Shown here: piece after piece, positions 36,551 through 45,548 of the stretch
Layout of the letters: each line of letters opens with the position of its first letter
Numbering within the stretch: the stretch's first letter is position 1
Assembly: GCA_964614535.1 (NCBI GenBank)
Contig: CAZTOZ010000024.1
Span: 1-64,000 of the forward strand
Direction: 5' to 3'
Source: JALSHZ01 sp964614535
GTDB taxonomy: Bacteria; Pseudomonadota; Gammaproteobacteria; UWMA-0217
DNA length: 64,000 nt
Position numbers and translations under genes: made by a program
Notes under the pieces: generated by a model
What the model was told of the DNA's origin: nothing
What the model saw: the letters and a program-made list of their open reading frames with translations, nothing else
The model's database searches: none

Positions 36551-37158
36551 CCGCCGCCCGCGCCGGGCTGATCTCCTGCCACGTCTGTCACGCCCTGGCC
36601 CGTCGCCCCGAACACCATGGCGACCGCCTGCGCTGTCCCCGTTGCGGCACGCCCATCCACCCGCGCATCCCCAACAGCCTGACAGAGACCTGGAGCTACC
36701 TCATCGCCGCCGTCGTGCTCTACTTTCCGGCCAACTTCTATCCGATCATGAGCGTGGTCTGGCTCGGCCAGGGCGAGCCGGCGACCATTCTCGAAGGGGT
36801 CATCCAGCTGCTCGACGAGGGGATGTGGCCGCTGGCGCTGATCGTCTTCGTCGCCAGCATCTTCATTCCGTTGCTGAAGATGGTGGTGCTGGCCTTTCTG
36901 CTGATCTCGGTGCAGCGGCGTTCGCGCTGGCGCATGGTGGACCGCACCCGCCTCTACCGCATGACGGAGTTCGTCGGGCGCTGGTCGATGGTCGACATCT
37001 TCGTCATCGGCATTCTCGCTGCCCTGGTACAGTTCGGCTCGCTGGCCAGCATCGAGCCGGGCATCGGCTCGCTCTCGTTCGCGGCGGTGGTGGTACTGAC
37101 GATGTTCGCCGCCCACCGTTTCGATCCACGACTGATCTGGGATGCCTGCAATGACTGA
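36538..37158 (+). CDS. pqiA: PqiA-family membrane protein (second copy)
   Basis: This 206-residue (or 203 from the ATG at 36547, which overlaps the previous stop as ATGA) protein repeats the architecture of its neighbour: SCHVCHALA ... RCPRCGTPIHPR, then four membrane segments with NSLTETWSYLIAAVVLYFPA and the conserved RWSMVDIFVIGILAALVQFG. It corresponds to the C-terminal half of E. coli PqiA. Together the two genes would supply what E. coli encodes as one chain. The frame is open far upstream, but that part is antisense or out of phase with the first copy and not coding. Confidence 0.92.
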   Translation: MPPMTAARAGLISCHVCHALARRPEHHGDRLRCPRCGTPIHPRIPNSLTETWSYLIAAVVLYFPANFYPIMSVVWLGQGEPATILEGVIQLLDEGMWPLALIVFVASIFIPLLKMVVLAFLLISVQRRSRWRMVDRTRLYRMTEFVGRWSMVDIFVIGILAALVQFGSLASIEPGIGSLSFAAVVVLTMFAAHRFDPRLIWDACND

Positions 37159-38809
37159 ACCCTCCACCGATCGACTTCCCGAAGCCGTCGTCAGCGAAGG
37201 CGGCCGCTTTTCGCTGGTCTGGCTGGTGCCACTGGTCGCACTGCTGATCGGCGGCTGGCTGATCTGGAAGTCCTTCAGCGAGAAGGGGCCGACCATCGTC
37301 ATCAGCTTCACCGAAGCCGAGGGACTGGAGCCGGGCAAGACCCGGGTGCGCTACAAGGACGTGGACGTGGGCAAGGTCAAACGCATCGAACTCAACGACG
37401 ATCTGACCCGCGTCGAGGTGACGGTGGAGCTGAAGAAGTCGATCGGCGCCCACCTGAACGATCAGACCCAGTTCTGGATCGTCCGCCCACGGATCAACCC
37501 GAAGGGCATCTCCGGACTCAACACGCTGATCTCCGGCATCTATATCGCAATGGATCCGGGCAAGGGCGAAGGTGCCGGCATGAGCCACTACATCGGTCGC
37601 GAGGAACCGCTGCCGGTGCATTCCGACGCCGCCGGCAAACCCTATGTGCTGACAGCGGAGAGCCTGGGATCACTGGACATCGGCTCCGGGGTCTACTACC
37701 GCCAGATCCAAATCGGCGAGGTGACCGGCTACCACCTCGACGCCAACGGCCGCGCAGTGGTCATCAACATCTTCGTCAATGCCCCCTACGACCAGCTCAT
37801 CCGTAAGAACAGCCGCTTCTGGAATGCCAGCGGCTTCGATCTGCGCCTCACCGCCGAGGGCGTCAGCGCCCGGCTGGAGTCGCTGGCCTCGCTGCTCACC
37901 GGCGGCATCGCCGTCGATACGCCAAAGAACCTCGAAGCCGGCGAGCCCACCGAGGGCGGCGAGCGCTTCGCCCTGCTGCCGGACCGCCAGAGCATCGACA
38001 ACAAGTCCTACTCGCTGACCGAATACTACGTCCTCTATTTCGACAGCTCGATCCGCGGCCTGACGGTCAACGCACCGGTGGAGTTCCGCGGCATCAAGGT
38101 GGGCGAGGTGGTGGACATCGACGTGCAGATGGACCACCGCACGCTGGAGGTGAAGATCCCGGTGCTGATCGCGCTGCACCCCGATCTCATCACCGTGACC
38201 GGCGACATCGGCAGCACCGATCTGGTGCTGGAAACCTTGGTGCAGCGCGGCCTGCGTGCCCAACTGGCACCGGGCAACCTGCTCACCGGCCAGCTCTACG
38301 TGGACATCGACTTCCATGACGACGTTCCCGACGCCACCATCGTCGCCGACGGCCCGTTCCGCGTCTTCCCCACCGTGCCGGGGGCGCTGGAGAAGATCAC
38401 CCGCAACGTCACCGACCTGCTGAACAAGGCGGGGGAGATCCCGTTCGTCGAGATCGCCAATGACCTGCGCGACACCATCGCCGAGCTCAAGCGCATGCTG
38501 GCCTCCAACGCGTCGAAACAGGCCATGGAAGATCTGCGGGAGCTGCTGGCCAACACCAACGCCATCAGTGCCAAGATCGACCGGAGCGTACCGCGGCTCT
38601 CACGCCAGCTCGACGCCGCCCTGACACAGCTGGAGAAGACACTGGCGACGGCCGACGCCACGCTCTCCGAGGATTCACCGCTGGTCTACGACATCCGTCG
38701 CCTGATCGACCAGCTGTCGTCCGCCGTCAACTCCTTCGAGGCGCTGACCGACTACCTGGAGCGCCACCCCAACGCCCTGCTCTATGGCAAAACGCTGGAG
38801 CCACAATGA
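37151..38809 (+). CDS. pqiB: Intermembrane transport protein PqiB (MCE family)
   Basis: PqiB forms a periplasm-spanning tube of stacked MCE rings for lipid movement. The 552-residue protein has one N-terminal membrane helix (LVWLVPLVALLIGGWLIW), three MCE domains (about 40-135, 155-225, 285-385; for example VRYKDVDVGKVKRIEL and VEFRGIKVGEVVDIDV) and a long C-terminal helical region (about 410-550) that forms the needle-like coiled coil. The ATG at 37151 overlaps the previous stop, and the gene ends with an ATGA overlap into pqiC. E. coli PqiB is 546 residues. Confidence 0.96.
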   Translation: MTEPSTDRLPEAVVSEGGRFSLVWLVPLVALLIGGWLIWKSFSEKGPTIVISFTEAEGLEPGKTRVRYKDVDVGKVKRIELNDDLTRVEVTVELKKSIGAHLNDQTQFWIVRPRINPKGISGLNTLISGIYIAMDPGKGEGAGMSHYIGREEPLPVHSDAAGKPYVLTAESLGSLDIGSGVYYRQIQIGEVTGYHLDANGRAVVINIFVNAPYDQLIRKNSRFWNASGFDLRLTAEGVSARLESLASLLTGGIAVDTPKNLEAGEPTEGGERFALLPDRQSIDNKSYSLTEYYVLYFDSSIRGLTVNAPVEFRGIKVGEVVDIDVQMDHRTLEVKIPVLIALHPDLITVTGDIGSTDLVLETLVQRGLRAQLAPGNLLTGQLYVDIDFHDDVPDATIVADGPFRVFPTVPGALEKITRNVTDLLNKAGEIPFVEIANDLRDTIAELKRMLASNASKQAMEDLRELLANTNAISAKIDRSVPRLSRQLDAALTQLEKTLATADATLSEDSPLVYDIRRLIDQLSSAVNSFEALTDYLERHPNALLYGKTLEPQ

Positions 38810-39420
38810 ACCGAATCGTCATCACCATCCTGCTGCTCACCCTCGCCGGCGGTTGCGCGGTACAGGAAGTGCCGACCCACTTCTACGCGCTCAGCTCCAC
38901 ACTGCCGCCACAACCGGCCGACCGCCCCCGCCTGGCGGTGAAGGTCGGCGTCGGGCCACTCGACTTTCCCCGCGCCCTGCAACGTCCCCAGGTGGTGACG
39001 CGCGAGAACGACAACAAGATCGACGTCGCCGACTTCCACCAGTGGGGCGGCCGGCTCGACGACGACTTTCTGCGCATTCTGGCCGACAACCTGGTGGTGC
39101 TGCTCGGTTCCAGCCAGATCTACACCTACCCCTGGGAGAGCCGGCTGCGGCCCGACTATCAGGTGCGGATCAGCGTGTCGCGCTTCGATGGCGAGCTCGG
39201 CGGCGAGGTGGTGCTACGCGCCCGCTGGCAGCTGATGAGCCGACGGCAGCGCCGCGAACTGACGGCGCGGCAATCGCTGATCGTCGAGCCGGTCGACGGC
39301 CGCGGCTACGCCGCCTATGTGGCCGCTCAAAGCCGGGCGCTGGCGGCACTCTCCCGCGAGATCGCCGCGCAGATCCACCACTTCGCCCGCCAGGAGACCG
39401 CCGGCGACGGGCACCACTGA
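38806..39420 (+). CDS. pqiC: PqiC/YmbA-type outer-membrane lipoprotein
   Basis: The 204-residue protein has a lipoprotein signal with lipobox LAGGC (Cys near residue 17), followed by the ABC-type auxiliary lipoprotein fold (THFYALSS, VGVGPLDFPRALQRPQVVTR, DDFLRILADNLVVLLG). PqiC forms the outer-membrane ring that docks PqiB. The start overlaps the pqiB stop by four bases (ATGA). It is the last gene of the operon; 195 bp of non-coding sequence follow. Confidence 0.93.
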   Translation: MNRIVITILLLTLAGGCAVQEVPTHFYALSSTLPPQPADRPRLAVKVGVGPLDFPRALQRPQVVTRENDNKIDVADFHQWGGRLDDDFLRILADNLVVLLGSSQIYTYPWESRLRPDYQVRISVSRFDGELGGEVVLRARWQLMSRRQRRELTARQSLIVEPVDGRGYAAYVAAQSRALAALSREIAAQIHHFARQETAGDGHH

Positions 39421-39455
39421 CCCGCCGGCCGCACGGAATCAGCCTGGCTTATGGC

Positions 39456-39483
39456 TTGATAAACCCTTTCATCTGGCAATAAA
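39456..39483 (+). promoter_or_regulatory. Candidate promoter for sat
   Basis: TTGATA (39456-39461) and AATAAA (39478-39483) are 16 bp apart and 132 bp upstream of the sat ATG. A short inverted repeat TGGCC-N5-GGCCA follows at 39484-39498 and could be an operator. The region between pqiC and sat is clearly AT-richer than its surroundings. Moderate match only. Confidence 0.35.
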
Positions 39484-39615
39484 TGGCCAAATCGGCCACA
39501 ATCACGCGGTTTTTTTATTCGCGAAAGGCACTTTTCGGCGGGCGACCGGGCGTCGTCCGCGCGGGGTGAGCTCCATTCGTATCCCTTTCTTTTCCATTTC
39601 CGATGGAGGTCGAAC

Positions 39616-40803
39616 ATGATCAAGCCACACGGCTCCGACACACTGAATCCACTCTACGTCGAAGACGATGCAGCCCGCGAGGCACTTGCCAAGGAGGCGG
39701 AATCGCTGCCCTCGATCATCGTCAGCTCAGCGGCTGCCGGCAATGCCGTCATGCTCGGCGGCGGATACTTCAATCCGCTGACCGGCTACATGAACCGCGC
39801 CGACGCGCTCAATGTCGCCGACAACATGCACACGGCTTCCGGCGTGTTCTTCCCCACCCCGGTCCTCAACATGGTCGAGGATCCCACCCCGATCGAAGGC
39901 GCCAAGCGCATCGCGCTGCGCGACCCCAACGTCGAGGGTCATCCCGTGCTGGCGGTGATGGACGTCGAGGCCATCGAGGAGTTCTCCGACGAGGACATGA
40001 ACCTCATCGCCGAGAAGGTCTATGGCACCACCGACATGGAGCACCCCGGCGTCGCGGTCTTCATGTCGGTTGGCCGCTTCAACCTCTCCGGCCCGATCCA
40101 GGTCCTCAACTACTCCTACTTCGAAAAGGACTTCCCCGACACCTTCCGCACCGCGGTGCAGATCCGCAACGAAATCCAGGAGCGCGGCTGGAACAAGGTC
40201 GTCGCCTTCCAGACCCGCAACCCGATGCACCTGGCACACGAGGAGCTGTGCCACATGGCCATGGATCGCCTCGGCGCCGACGGCCTGGTCATCCACATGC
40301 TGCTCGGCAAGCTCAAGCCAGGCGACATCCCGGCCGACGTCCGCGACGCGGCGATCCGCAAGATGGTCGAACTCTATTTCCCGCCCAACAGCGTCATCAT
40401 CTCCGGCTACGGCTTCGACATGCTCTACGCCGGCCCACGCGAGGCGGTGCTGCACGCCGTCTTCCGTCAGAACATGGGCGCCACCCACTTCATTGTCGGC
40501 CGTGACCACGCCGGCGTCGGCGACTACTACGGTGCCTTCGACGCCCAGGAGATCTTCGACACCATCCCTGCCGATGCGCTCGACATCGAGATCTTCCGCG
40601 CCGACCACACCGCCTACTCGAAGAAGCTCAACAAGGTGGTGATGATGTCCGAGGCACCCGATCACACCAAGGACGACTTCGTCCTGCTTTCCGGCACCAA
40701 GGTTCGCGAGATGCTGGGCCAGGGCATTGCCCCACCGAAAGAGTTCTCCCGTCCCGAGGTCGCCAAGATTCTGATGGACTACTATCAGAGCCTGAACAAG
40801 TAA
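39616..40803 (+). CDS. sat: ATP sulfurylase (sulfate adenylyltransferase), homo-oligomeric dissimilatory type
   Basis: Sat interconverts ATP plus sulfate with APS plus pyrophosphate. In sulfur oxidisers it runs in reverse, making ATP from APS produced by AprAB. The 395-residue protein has the PUA-like N-domain (about 1-165, with SAAAGNAVMLGGGYFNPLTGYM), the catalytic QTRNPMHLAHEELCHMA near 195, GRDHAGVGDYYGAFDAQEIF, and the C-terminal LSGTKVREMLGQGIAPP. There is no APS kinase domain, unlike some assimilatory fusions. GGAGG precedes the start. No aprAB is in the window. Followed by pfp. Confidence 0.97.
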   Translation: MIKPHGSDTLNPLYVEDDAAREALAKEAESLPSIIVSSAAAGNAVMLGGGYFNPLTGYMNRADALNVADNMHTASGVFFPTPVLNMVEDPTPIEGAKRIALRDPNVEGHPVLAVMDVEAIEEFSDEDMNLIAEKVYGTTDMEHPGVAVFMSVGRFNLSGPIQVLNYSYFEKDFPDTFRTAVQIRNEIQERGWNKVVAFQTRNPMHLAHEELCHMAMDRLGADGLVIHMLLGKLKPGDIPADVRDAAIRKMVELYFPPNSVIISGYGFDMLYAGPREAVLHAVFRQNMGATHFIVGRDHAGVGDYYGAFDAQEIFDTIPADALDIEIFRADHTAYSKKLNKVVMMSEAPDHTKDDFVLLSGTKVREMLGQGIAPPKEFSRPEVAKILMDYYQSLNK

Positions 40804-40819
40804 TTCATCCCGACCGCAC

Positions 40820-40850
40820 ACAGGGGCCGGTCGTGACGACCGGCCCCTGT
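40820..40850 (+). terminator. Strong hairpin between sat and pfp
   Basis: A 14-bp perfect stem (40820-40833 with 40837-40850, loop TGA) lies 17 bp after the sat stop. No T run follows, so it could be a weak terminator, an RNA-stabilising 3' end or an attenuator tuning pfp expression relative to sat. Confidence 0.65.
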
Positions 40851-40882
40851 CCGTCTGTCAAACAAGCATCCAAGGACACGAC

Positions 40883-42136
40883 ATGCCCAAGAACGCTTTC
40901 TATGCACAATCCGGCGGCGTCACCGCCGTCATCAACGCATCGGCCTGCGGCGTCATCGAGACCGCGCGCAAGCACCCCGACAAGATCGGCACCGTCTATG
41001 CCGGCCTCAACGGCATCATCGGCGCGTTGACCGAGGAGATGATCGACACCAGCCAGGAGTCCGACGAGGCCATCGCCGCGCTGAAGACCACCCCCTCCGG
41101 CGCCTTCGGTTCCTGCCGTTTCAAGCTCAAGAGCCTCGAGGACAACAAGCGCGAGTACGAGCGCCTGATCGAAGTCTTCAAGGCCTACGACATCGGCTAC
41201 TTCTTCTACAATGGTGGCGGCGACTCGGCCGACACTTGCTACAAGGTCTCCCAGCTCTCCGAGAAGATGGGTTTTCCGGTGCAGGCCATCCATGTGCCGA
41301 AGACCGTCGACAACGACCTGCCGATCACCGACAACTGCCCCGGCTTCGGCTCGGTGGCCAAATACATCGCCGTCTCCACACTGGAGGCCTCCTACGACGT
41401 CCGCTCGATGGCCAAGACCTCGACCAAGATCTTCGTCATCGAGGTGATGGGCCGTCATGCCGGCTGGATCGCCGCGGCCGGCGCGCTGGTGGAGGACTAC
41501 GGCATTCCAGTCGTCACCCTGTTCCCTGAAATCGAGTTCGACAAGGACAAGTTCCTCGCCGCGGTCGATGCCAAGGTCAAGGAACACGGCTACTGCACCA
41601 TCGTGCTGTCCGAAGGCTGCCACTGGCCGGACGGCAAGTTCCTCGCCGAACAGGGCACCCGCGACTCCTTCGGCCATGCCCAGCTCGGTGGCGCCGCGCC
41701 GGTGGTCGCCAACATGATCAAGGAGGCGCTCGGCTACAAGTTCCACTGGGCCGTTGCCGACTACCTGCAACGCGCGGCGCGCCACCTGGCTTCCAAGTCT
41801 GATGTCGAACAGGCTTACGCACTGGGACAGGCGGCCGTCGAAAAGGCACTCGAAGGCAAGAACTCCATCATGCCCACGGTGGTTCGGGAGTCCTCCAGGC
41901 CGTACAAGTGGAGCATCGGCGAGGCGCCGTTGTCCGAGGTGGCCAACGTCGAGAAGATGATGCCGAAGGACTTCATCACCGAAGACGGTTTCGGCATCAC
42001 CGACAAGTGCAAGGAGTACCTCTACCCGCTGATCCAGGGCGAGGACTACCCCGCCTACGACGACAACGGCATGCCCAGGTACGTCACACTGAAGAACGCC
42101 ATCATGGAGAAGAAGCTCCCACCCTTCGAGCTCTGA
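40883..42136 (+). CDS. pfp: Pyrophosphate-dependent 6-phosphofructokinase
   Basis: The enzyme reversibly converts fructose 6-phosphate plus PPi to fructose 1,6-bisphosphate plus phosphate. In autotrophic methylotrophs and sulfur oxidisers the related enzyme can also work on Calvin-cycle sugar bisphosphates. The 417-residue product has the nucleotide-site motif GGGDSADT (111-118) and PKTVDND (139-145). The Lys in the latter and the GGGDS form are typical of PPi-using, not ATP-using, PFKs. MGRHAGWIAAAGAL follows at about 190. It lies 79 bp after sat. The functional partner H+-PPase is 6 kb away. Confidence 0.95.
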   Translation: MPKNAFYAQSGGVTAVINASACGVIETARKHPDKIGTVYAGLNGIIGALTEEMIDTSQESDEAIAALKTTPSGAFGSCRFKLKSLEDNKREYERLIEVFKAYDIGYFFYNGGGDSADTCYKVSQLSEKMGFPVQAIHVPKTVDNDLPITDNCPGFGSVAKYIAVSTLEASYDVRSMAKTSTKIFVIEVMGRHAGWIAAAGALVEDYGIPVVTLFPEIEFDKDKFLAAVDAKVKEHGYCTIVLSEGCHWPDGKFLAEQGTRDSFGHAQLGGAAPVVANMIKEALGYKFHWAVADYLQRAARHLASKSDVEQAYALGQAAVEKALEGKNSIMPTVVRESSRPYKWSIGEAPLSEVANVEKMMPKDFITEDGFGITDKCKEYLYPLIQGEDYPAYDDNGMPRYVTLKNAIMEKKLPPFEL

Positions 42137-42280
42137 TCCACGATGCCAGACCGGCGGCGGACGTCCTGTCCGCCGCCATCGCCGTCTCCACGGCCCCGAT
42201 TCCGACAGCGTGCTGACCCAACCGTCCACAACCGGTAAGATGCGCGCTTCCCGCTTCGATCCACCACCGGTCAACCAACG

Positions 42281-43213
42281 ATGAAGAAAACCCTGAGAAT
42301 CGCCACCCGCAAAAGCCCTCTTGCCCTTTGGCAGGCCAACTATGTCCGCGACCGACTGCTGGCACGGCACACCGACCTCGAGGTGGAGTTGGTGACGATG
42401 ACGACCCAGGGCGACAAGATTCTCGACACGCCACTGGCGAAGATCGGTGGCAAGGGATTGTTCGTCAAGGAGCTGGAGCAGGGAATGCAGGCCGGCACGG
42501 CCGACATCGCAGTCCACTCGATGAAGGACGTGCCGATGGATCTGCCGCCGGGGTTCGCGCTGCCGGTGATCTGCGAGCGCGAGCTGCCATTCGACGCTTT
42601 CGTCTCCAACCACTACGCCACGCTCGACGAGCTGCCGCCGGGGGCCCGGGTCGGCACCTCCAGCCTGCGGCGCTCCAGCCAACTGTTGCAGCGGCGGCCG
42701 GATCTGAAGATTCTCAGCCTGCGCGGCAACGTACAGACACGACTGCGAAAACTCGACGACGGCGAATTCGACGCCATCATTCTGGCCTCGGCCGGGCTGA
42801 TCCGGCTGGAGCTGGAGGCACGGATCCGGTATCGCATTCCTCCGGAGACCATTCTCCCCGCCGTGGGGCAAGGGGCAGTGGGCATCGAATGCCGTGAAGG
42901 CGATGACGAGACGATGGCACTGATCGACTTTCTGCGTCACGAGCCGACCTTCATCCGTGTCAGTGCCGAGCGCGCTTTCAACCATCGGCTCGAAGGGGGC
43001 TGCCAGGTACCGATCGCCGCCTATGCGGTACTCGAGGAGGAGCAGCTCTGGCTGCGCGGCCTGGTGGCCAGCACCGACGGCAAGACGGTCGTTGCCGGGG
43101 AACGCCGGGGCCGGCCCGACGAGGCCGAGGCGATGGGCGTCTCGCTGGCCGAGGAGCTACTCGGGCGCGGTGCGCGGGAGATCCTCGACGGGTTGATGGG
43201 GCGGCAGCCGTAA
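42281..43213 (+). CDS. hemC: Hydroxymethylbilane synthase (porphobilinogen deaminase)
   Basis: HemC polymerises four porphobilinogen units to hydroxymethylbilane for haem, sirohaem and related tetrapyrroles. The 310-residue protein has the family start LRIATRKSPLALWQA, HSMKDVPMDLPPG, GTSSLRRSSQLL, and the dipyrromethane cofactor Cys in LEGGCQVPIAAYA near residue 243. The usual partner hemD does not follow; the next gene is a convergent histidine kinase 8 bp away, so hemC is monocistronic here. Confidence 0.98.
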   Translation: MKKTLRIATRKSPLALWQANYVRDRLLARHTDLEVELVTMTTQGDKILDTPLAKIGGKGLFVKELEQGMQAGTADIAVHSMKDVPMDLPPGFALPVICERELPFDAFVSNHYATLDELPPGARVGTSSLRRSSQLLQRRPDLKILSLRGNVQTRLRKLDDGEFDAIILASAGLIRLELEARIRYRIPPETILPAVGQGAVGIECREGDDETMALIDFLRHEPTFIRVSAERAFNHRLEGGCQVPIAAYAVLEEEQLWLRGLVASTDGKTVVAGERRGRPDEAEAMGVSLAEELLGRGAREILDGLMGRQP

Positions 43214-43221
43214 CCCCCGGC

Positions 43222-45537
43222 TCAGCCCGCCAGGTGTCGGGCGAGCAGTATCCGCAGCCGGTCGAGTTCGATCGGCTTGGTGACGAAGTCGTTCATGCCG
43301 GCATCGAGACAGCGCTCCCGCTCGCCATCGATGGCGTGTGCCGTCAGCGCGATCACCGGCAGGGTCTTCAACGCCAGCTCCTCACGAATCCGCCGCGTGG
43401 TCTCATAGCCATCCATGCCCGGCATGCTGATGTCCATCAGCACCAGATCGATCCGGCGCTCGTGACGCAGCCGTTCCAGCGCCTCCTCACCGCTGTCGGC
43501 CAGTACCGCCTCCACCGCCAGCGTCTGCAGGAAACGCTCCATGATGAGACGGTTCAGGCGGTCGTCCTCGACCACGAGTACCCGACACCCCGCCGGAATG
43601 TCGGCTGTTGCTTTGTCGGTTGACGCCATCGACCGGCTGCTCTCCTCCTCCTGACAACTAGCGAAACTCAACTCGAACCAAAACCGGCTGCCCTTGCCCA
43701 ACACACTGTCCACCTGCAGCCGCCCGCCCATCCGGGCGACCAGGCCGTGACTGATGGCCAGCCCCATTCCCGCCCCGCCGAACTGGCGCGCGCGATGGCT
43801 CTCGAGCTGGGAGAACGGCTGGAACAGCCGGGCACGCATGTCATCGCTGATACCGATGCCGGTATCCCGCACCTCGAAGCGGCAGCGCCGCCATCCCCTG
43901 TCCACGGCCTCGTCGCAAGACAGGTCCAGCACCACCTCCCCTTCTGGCGTGAACTTGAGCGCATTACCCACCAGATTGAGCAGGATCTGGAGCAGGCGCT
44001 GGCGGTCACCACGCAGACAAGGGTCGTTCTCCAGCGTCGGCAGAACCAGCCGGATGCCACGCGCCTCCGCTTCGCTGGCCACCACCCAGCGCAACTCCTC
44101 GACCAGTTCACCCAACCTGAACGGGCCATCCTCCAGCGGCAACATGCCCTTTTCGAGACGGGAGAAGTCGAGCACATCGTCGATCAGCCGCAACATCTGC
44201 CGTCCCGCCGCCTTCTGCCGCAACAGGTACTCCTGCTGTTCGGCATCCAGGGGGGTCTGCTCGAGCAAGGTGGCGGTGGCGAGCAGCGCATTCATCGGGT
44301 TGCGCAGCTCATGGCTCATGGTCAGGAGAAACTGCTCCCGCAGCTGGCTGCGCACCCGTTCGCGCTCCACCGCATCCGACAGGTCGCGGTTGATACTGGC
44401 GTGGGCGATGGACATCAACGTCACCGCCACCAGAACACCCGACTGGCCGATCACGACATACAGCGCATTGGCGAAAGCCGATGTCACCCAGCCGGTGTGG
44501 GTCAGCACATAGACGAAGGTGGCGAGCAGAAAGGTGACGAACGCCGGCAAGGCCCGGCGCATCGCTTCGTGACCACGGACAACGGCCCAGGTCGTGGCCA
44601 CCAGCAACACCGGCAGCAGTATGAGTATGACGGAATAGAGCCACGCCGCCGGAATCGAGGAGGCTACCGGCAACGCAGCAAACGCACCCCACTGCAGCCA
44701 CTGCAACAACCTCTCCAGCGCCGGCTCGCTGCCGTGGCTGACGAATCGCCAGTAGCGCAGGCCGGTTCCCAGCGCCAACAGCAGACCCGCCGGATAAAAC
44801 CAGCCTTCGGTGTCGTTGAGAAACCGCAGCGCCGGAAAGAGATTGCTGTCGCGATAGATCACCAGCTGCATCGCCGCGAGGAACAGCACCAGGCTGAAAA
44901 AACCGGCGTCACGCAACCCGGCCGCCAGAAAGGCGTTGTAGATCATCAGCACGGCCAGCCCGGCAAGCACCATCCCGAAAAAGAGATACCAACCGGTGGC
45001 GTGGCGGAGAAACGTCGCATCGTCCAGCAACAGCAGCGGCAGACGCAGCACCTCCGTTCCATTGTATGCCCGCAGCAGGAACTCGGCCGGTCCATCGTGA
45101 TCCAGCATCAACCGCCAGGCCGGAGATCGGTAGCCCTCGATCGGCGACAGCCGCACCGCCTCCCCCTGGTTCAGCCGATAGAGCGCGACGCTGCCGCCGA
45201 TCGGGTGGTCGGCCACCAGGTAGCGGGGTTCTTTCACGCCACCCTGCAACGAGAAACGCAACCACAGGCTACCATCGACATAGCCGAAATTGACCTGCCC
45301 TTTGCTGTTCCTGCGAAACCGTCCCGCCGCCGCCACCTCTGCGACCGTGAGCTCACCGCTGGTATCCACCAGCCAATCGACGTGGGGGGAGAGTTCGATA
45401 CGGGCCTCGCCACCTTCGACGACGACGGGTTCCGCCGCCCGCAACGCCTTTCCTACGAGGATCGCGGCGACGAGCGCCAGCAGAACAATCCACCCGCGTC
45501 GCCAGAACAGAACCGTCTGCGATGCCGGTGTGAGCAT
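43222..45537 (-). CDS. Hybrid sensor histidine kinase with 7TMR-DISM sensor
   Basis: The 771-residue membrane kinase has an N-terminal signal/anchor, a periplasmic DISMED2-like beta domain (about 40-185, with VNFGYVDGSLWLRFSL), seven hydrophobic helices (7TMR-DISM, about 190-385), a HisKA domain with phospho-His in SHELRNPMNALLAT (near 415), HATPase with NLVGNALKFT, DTGIGI and GAGMGLAI, and a C-terminal receiver with Asp in LVLMDISMPGMDGYE. DISM sensors bind small ligands, possibly carbohydrates; the signal here is unknown. The ATG at 45537 has GGAG five bases upstream; 45540 is the alternative. It directly follows a response regulator gene. Confidence 0.94.
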   Translation of the reverse strand: MLTPASQTVLFWRRGWIVLLALVAAILVGKALRAAEPVVVEGGEARIELSPHVDWLVDTSGELTVAEVAAAGRFRRNSKGQVNFGYVDGSLWLRFSLQGGVKEPRYLVADHPIGGSVALYRLNQGEAVRLSPIEGYRSPAWRLMLDHDGPAEFLLRAYNGTEVLRLPLLLLDDATFLRHATGWYLFFGMVLAGLAVLMIYNAFLAAGLRDAGFFSLVLFLAAMQLVIYRDSNLFPALRFLNDTEGWFYPAGLLLALGTGLRYWRFVSHGSEPALERLLQWLQWGAFAALPVASSIPAAWLYSVILILLPVLLVATTWAVVRGHEAMRRALPAFVTFLLATFVYVLTHTGWVTSAFANALYVVIGQSGVLVAVTLMSIAHASINRDLSDAVERERVRSQLREQFLLTMSHELRNPMNALLATATLLEQTPLDAEQQEYLLRQKAAGRQMLRLIDDVLDFSRLEKGMLPLEDGPFRLGELVEELRWVVASEAEARGIRLVLPTLENDPCLRGDRQRLLQILLNLVGNALKFTPEGEVVLDLSCDEAVDRGWRRCRFEVRDTGIGISDDMRARLFQPFSQLESHRARQFGGAGMGLAISHGLVARMGGRLQVDSVLGKGSRFWFELSFASCQEEESSRSMASTDKATADIPAGCRVLVVEDDRLNRLIMERFLQTLAVEAVLADSGEEALERLRHERRIDLVLMDISMPGMDGYETTRRIREELALKTLPVIALTAHAIDGERERCLDAGMNDFVTKPIELDRLRILLARHLAG

Positions 45538-45548
45538 CATCGCTCCAT

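Noticed and set aside
40805..42985. Open frame of 726 codons on the minus strand across pfp and hemC
   Set aside because: It is a shadow of two well-supported plus-strand genes and spans the gap between them.
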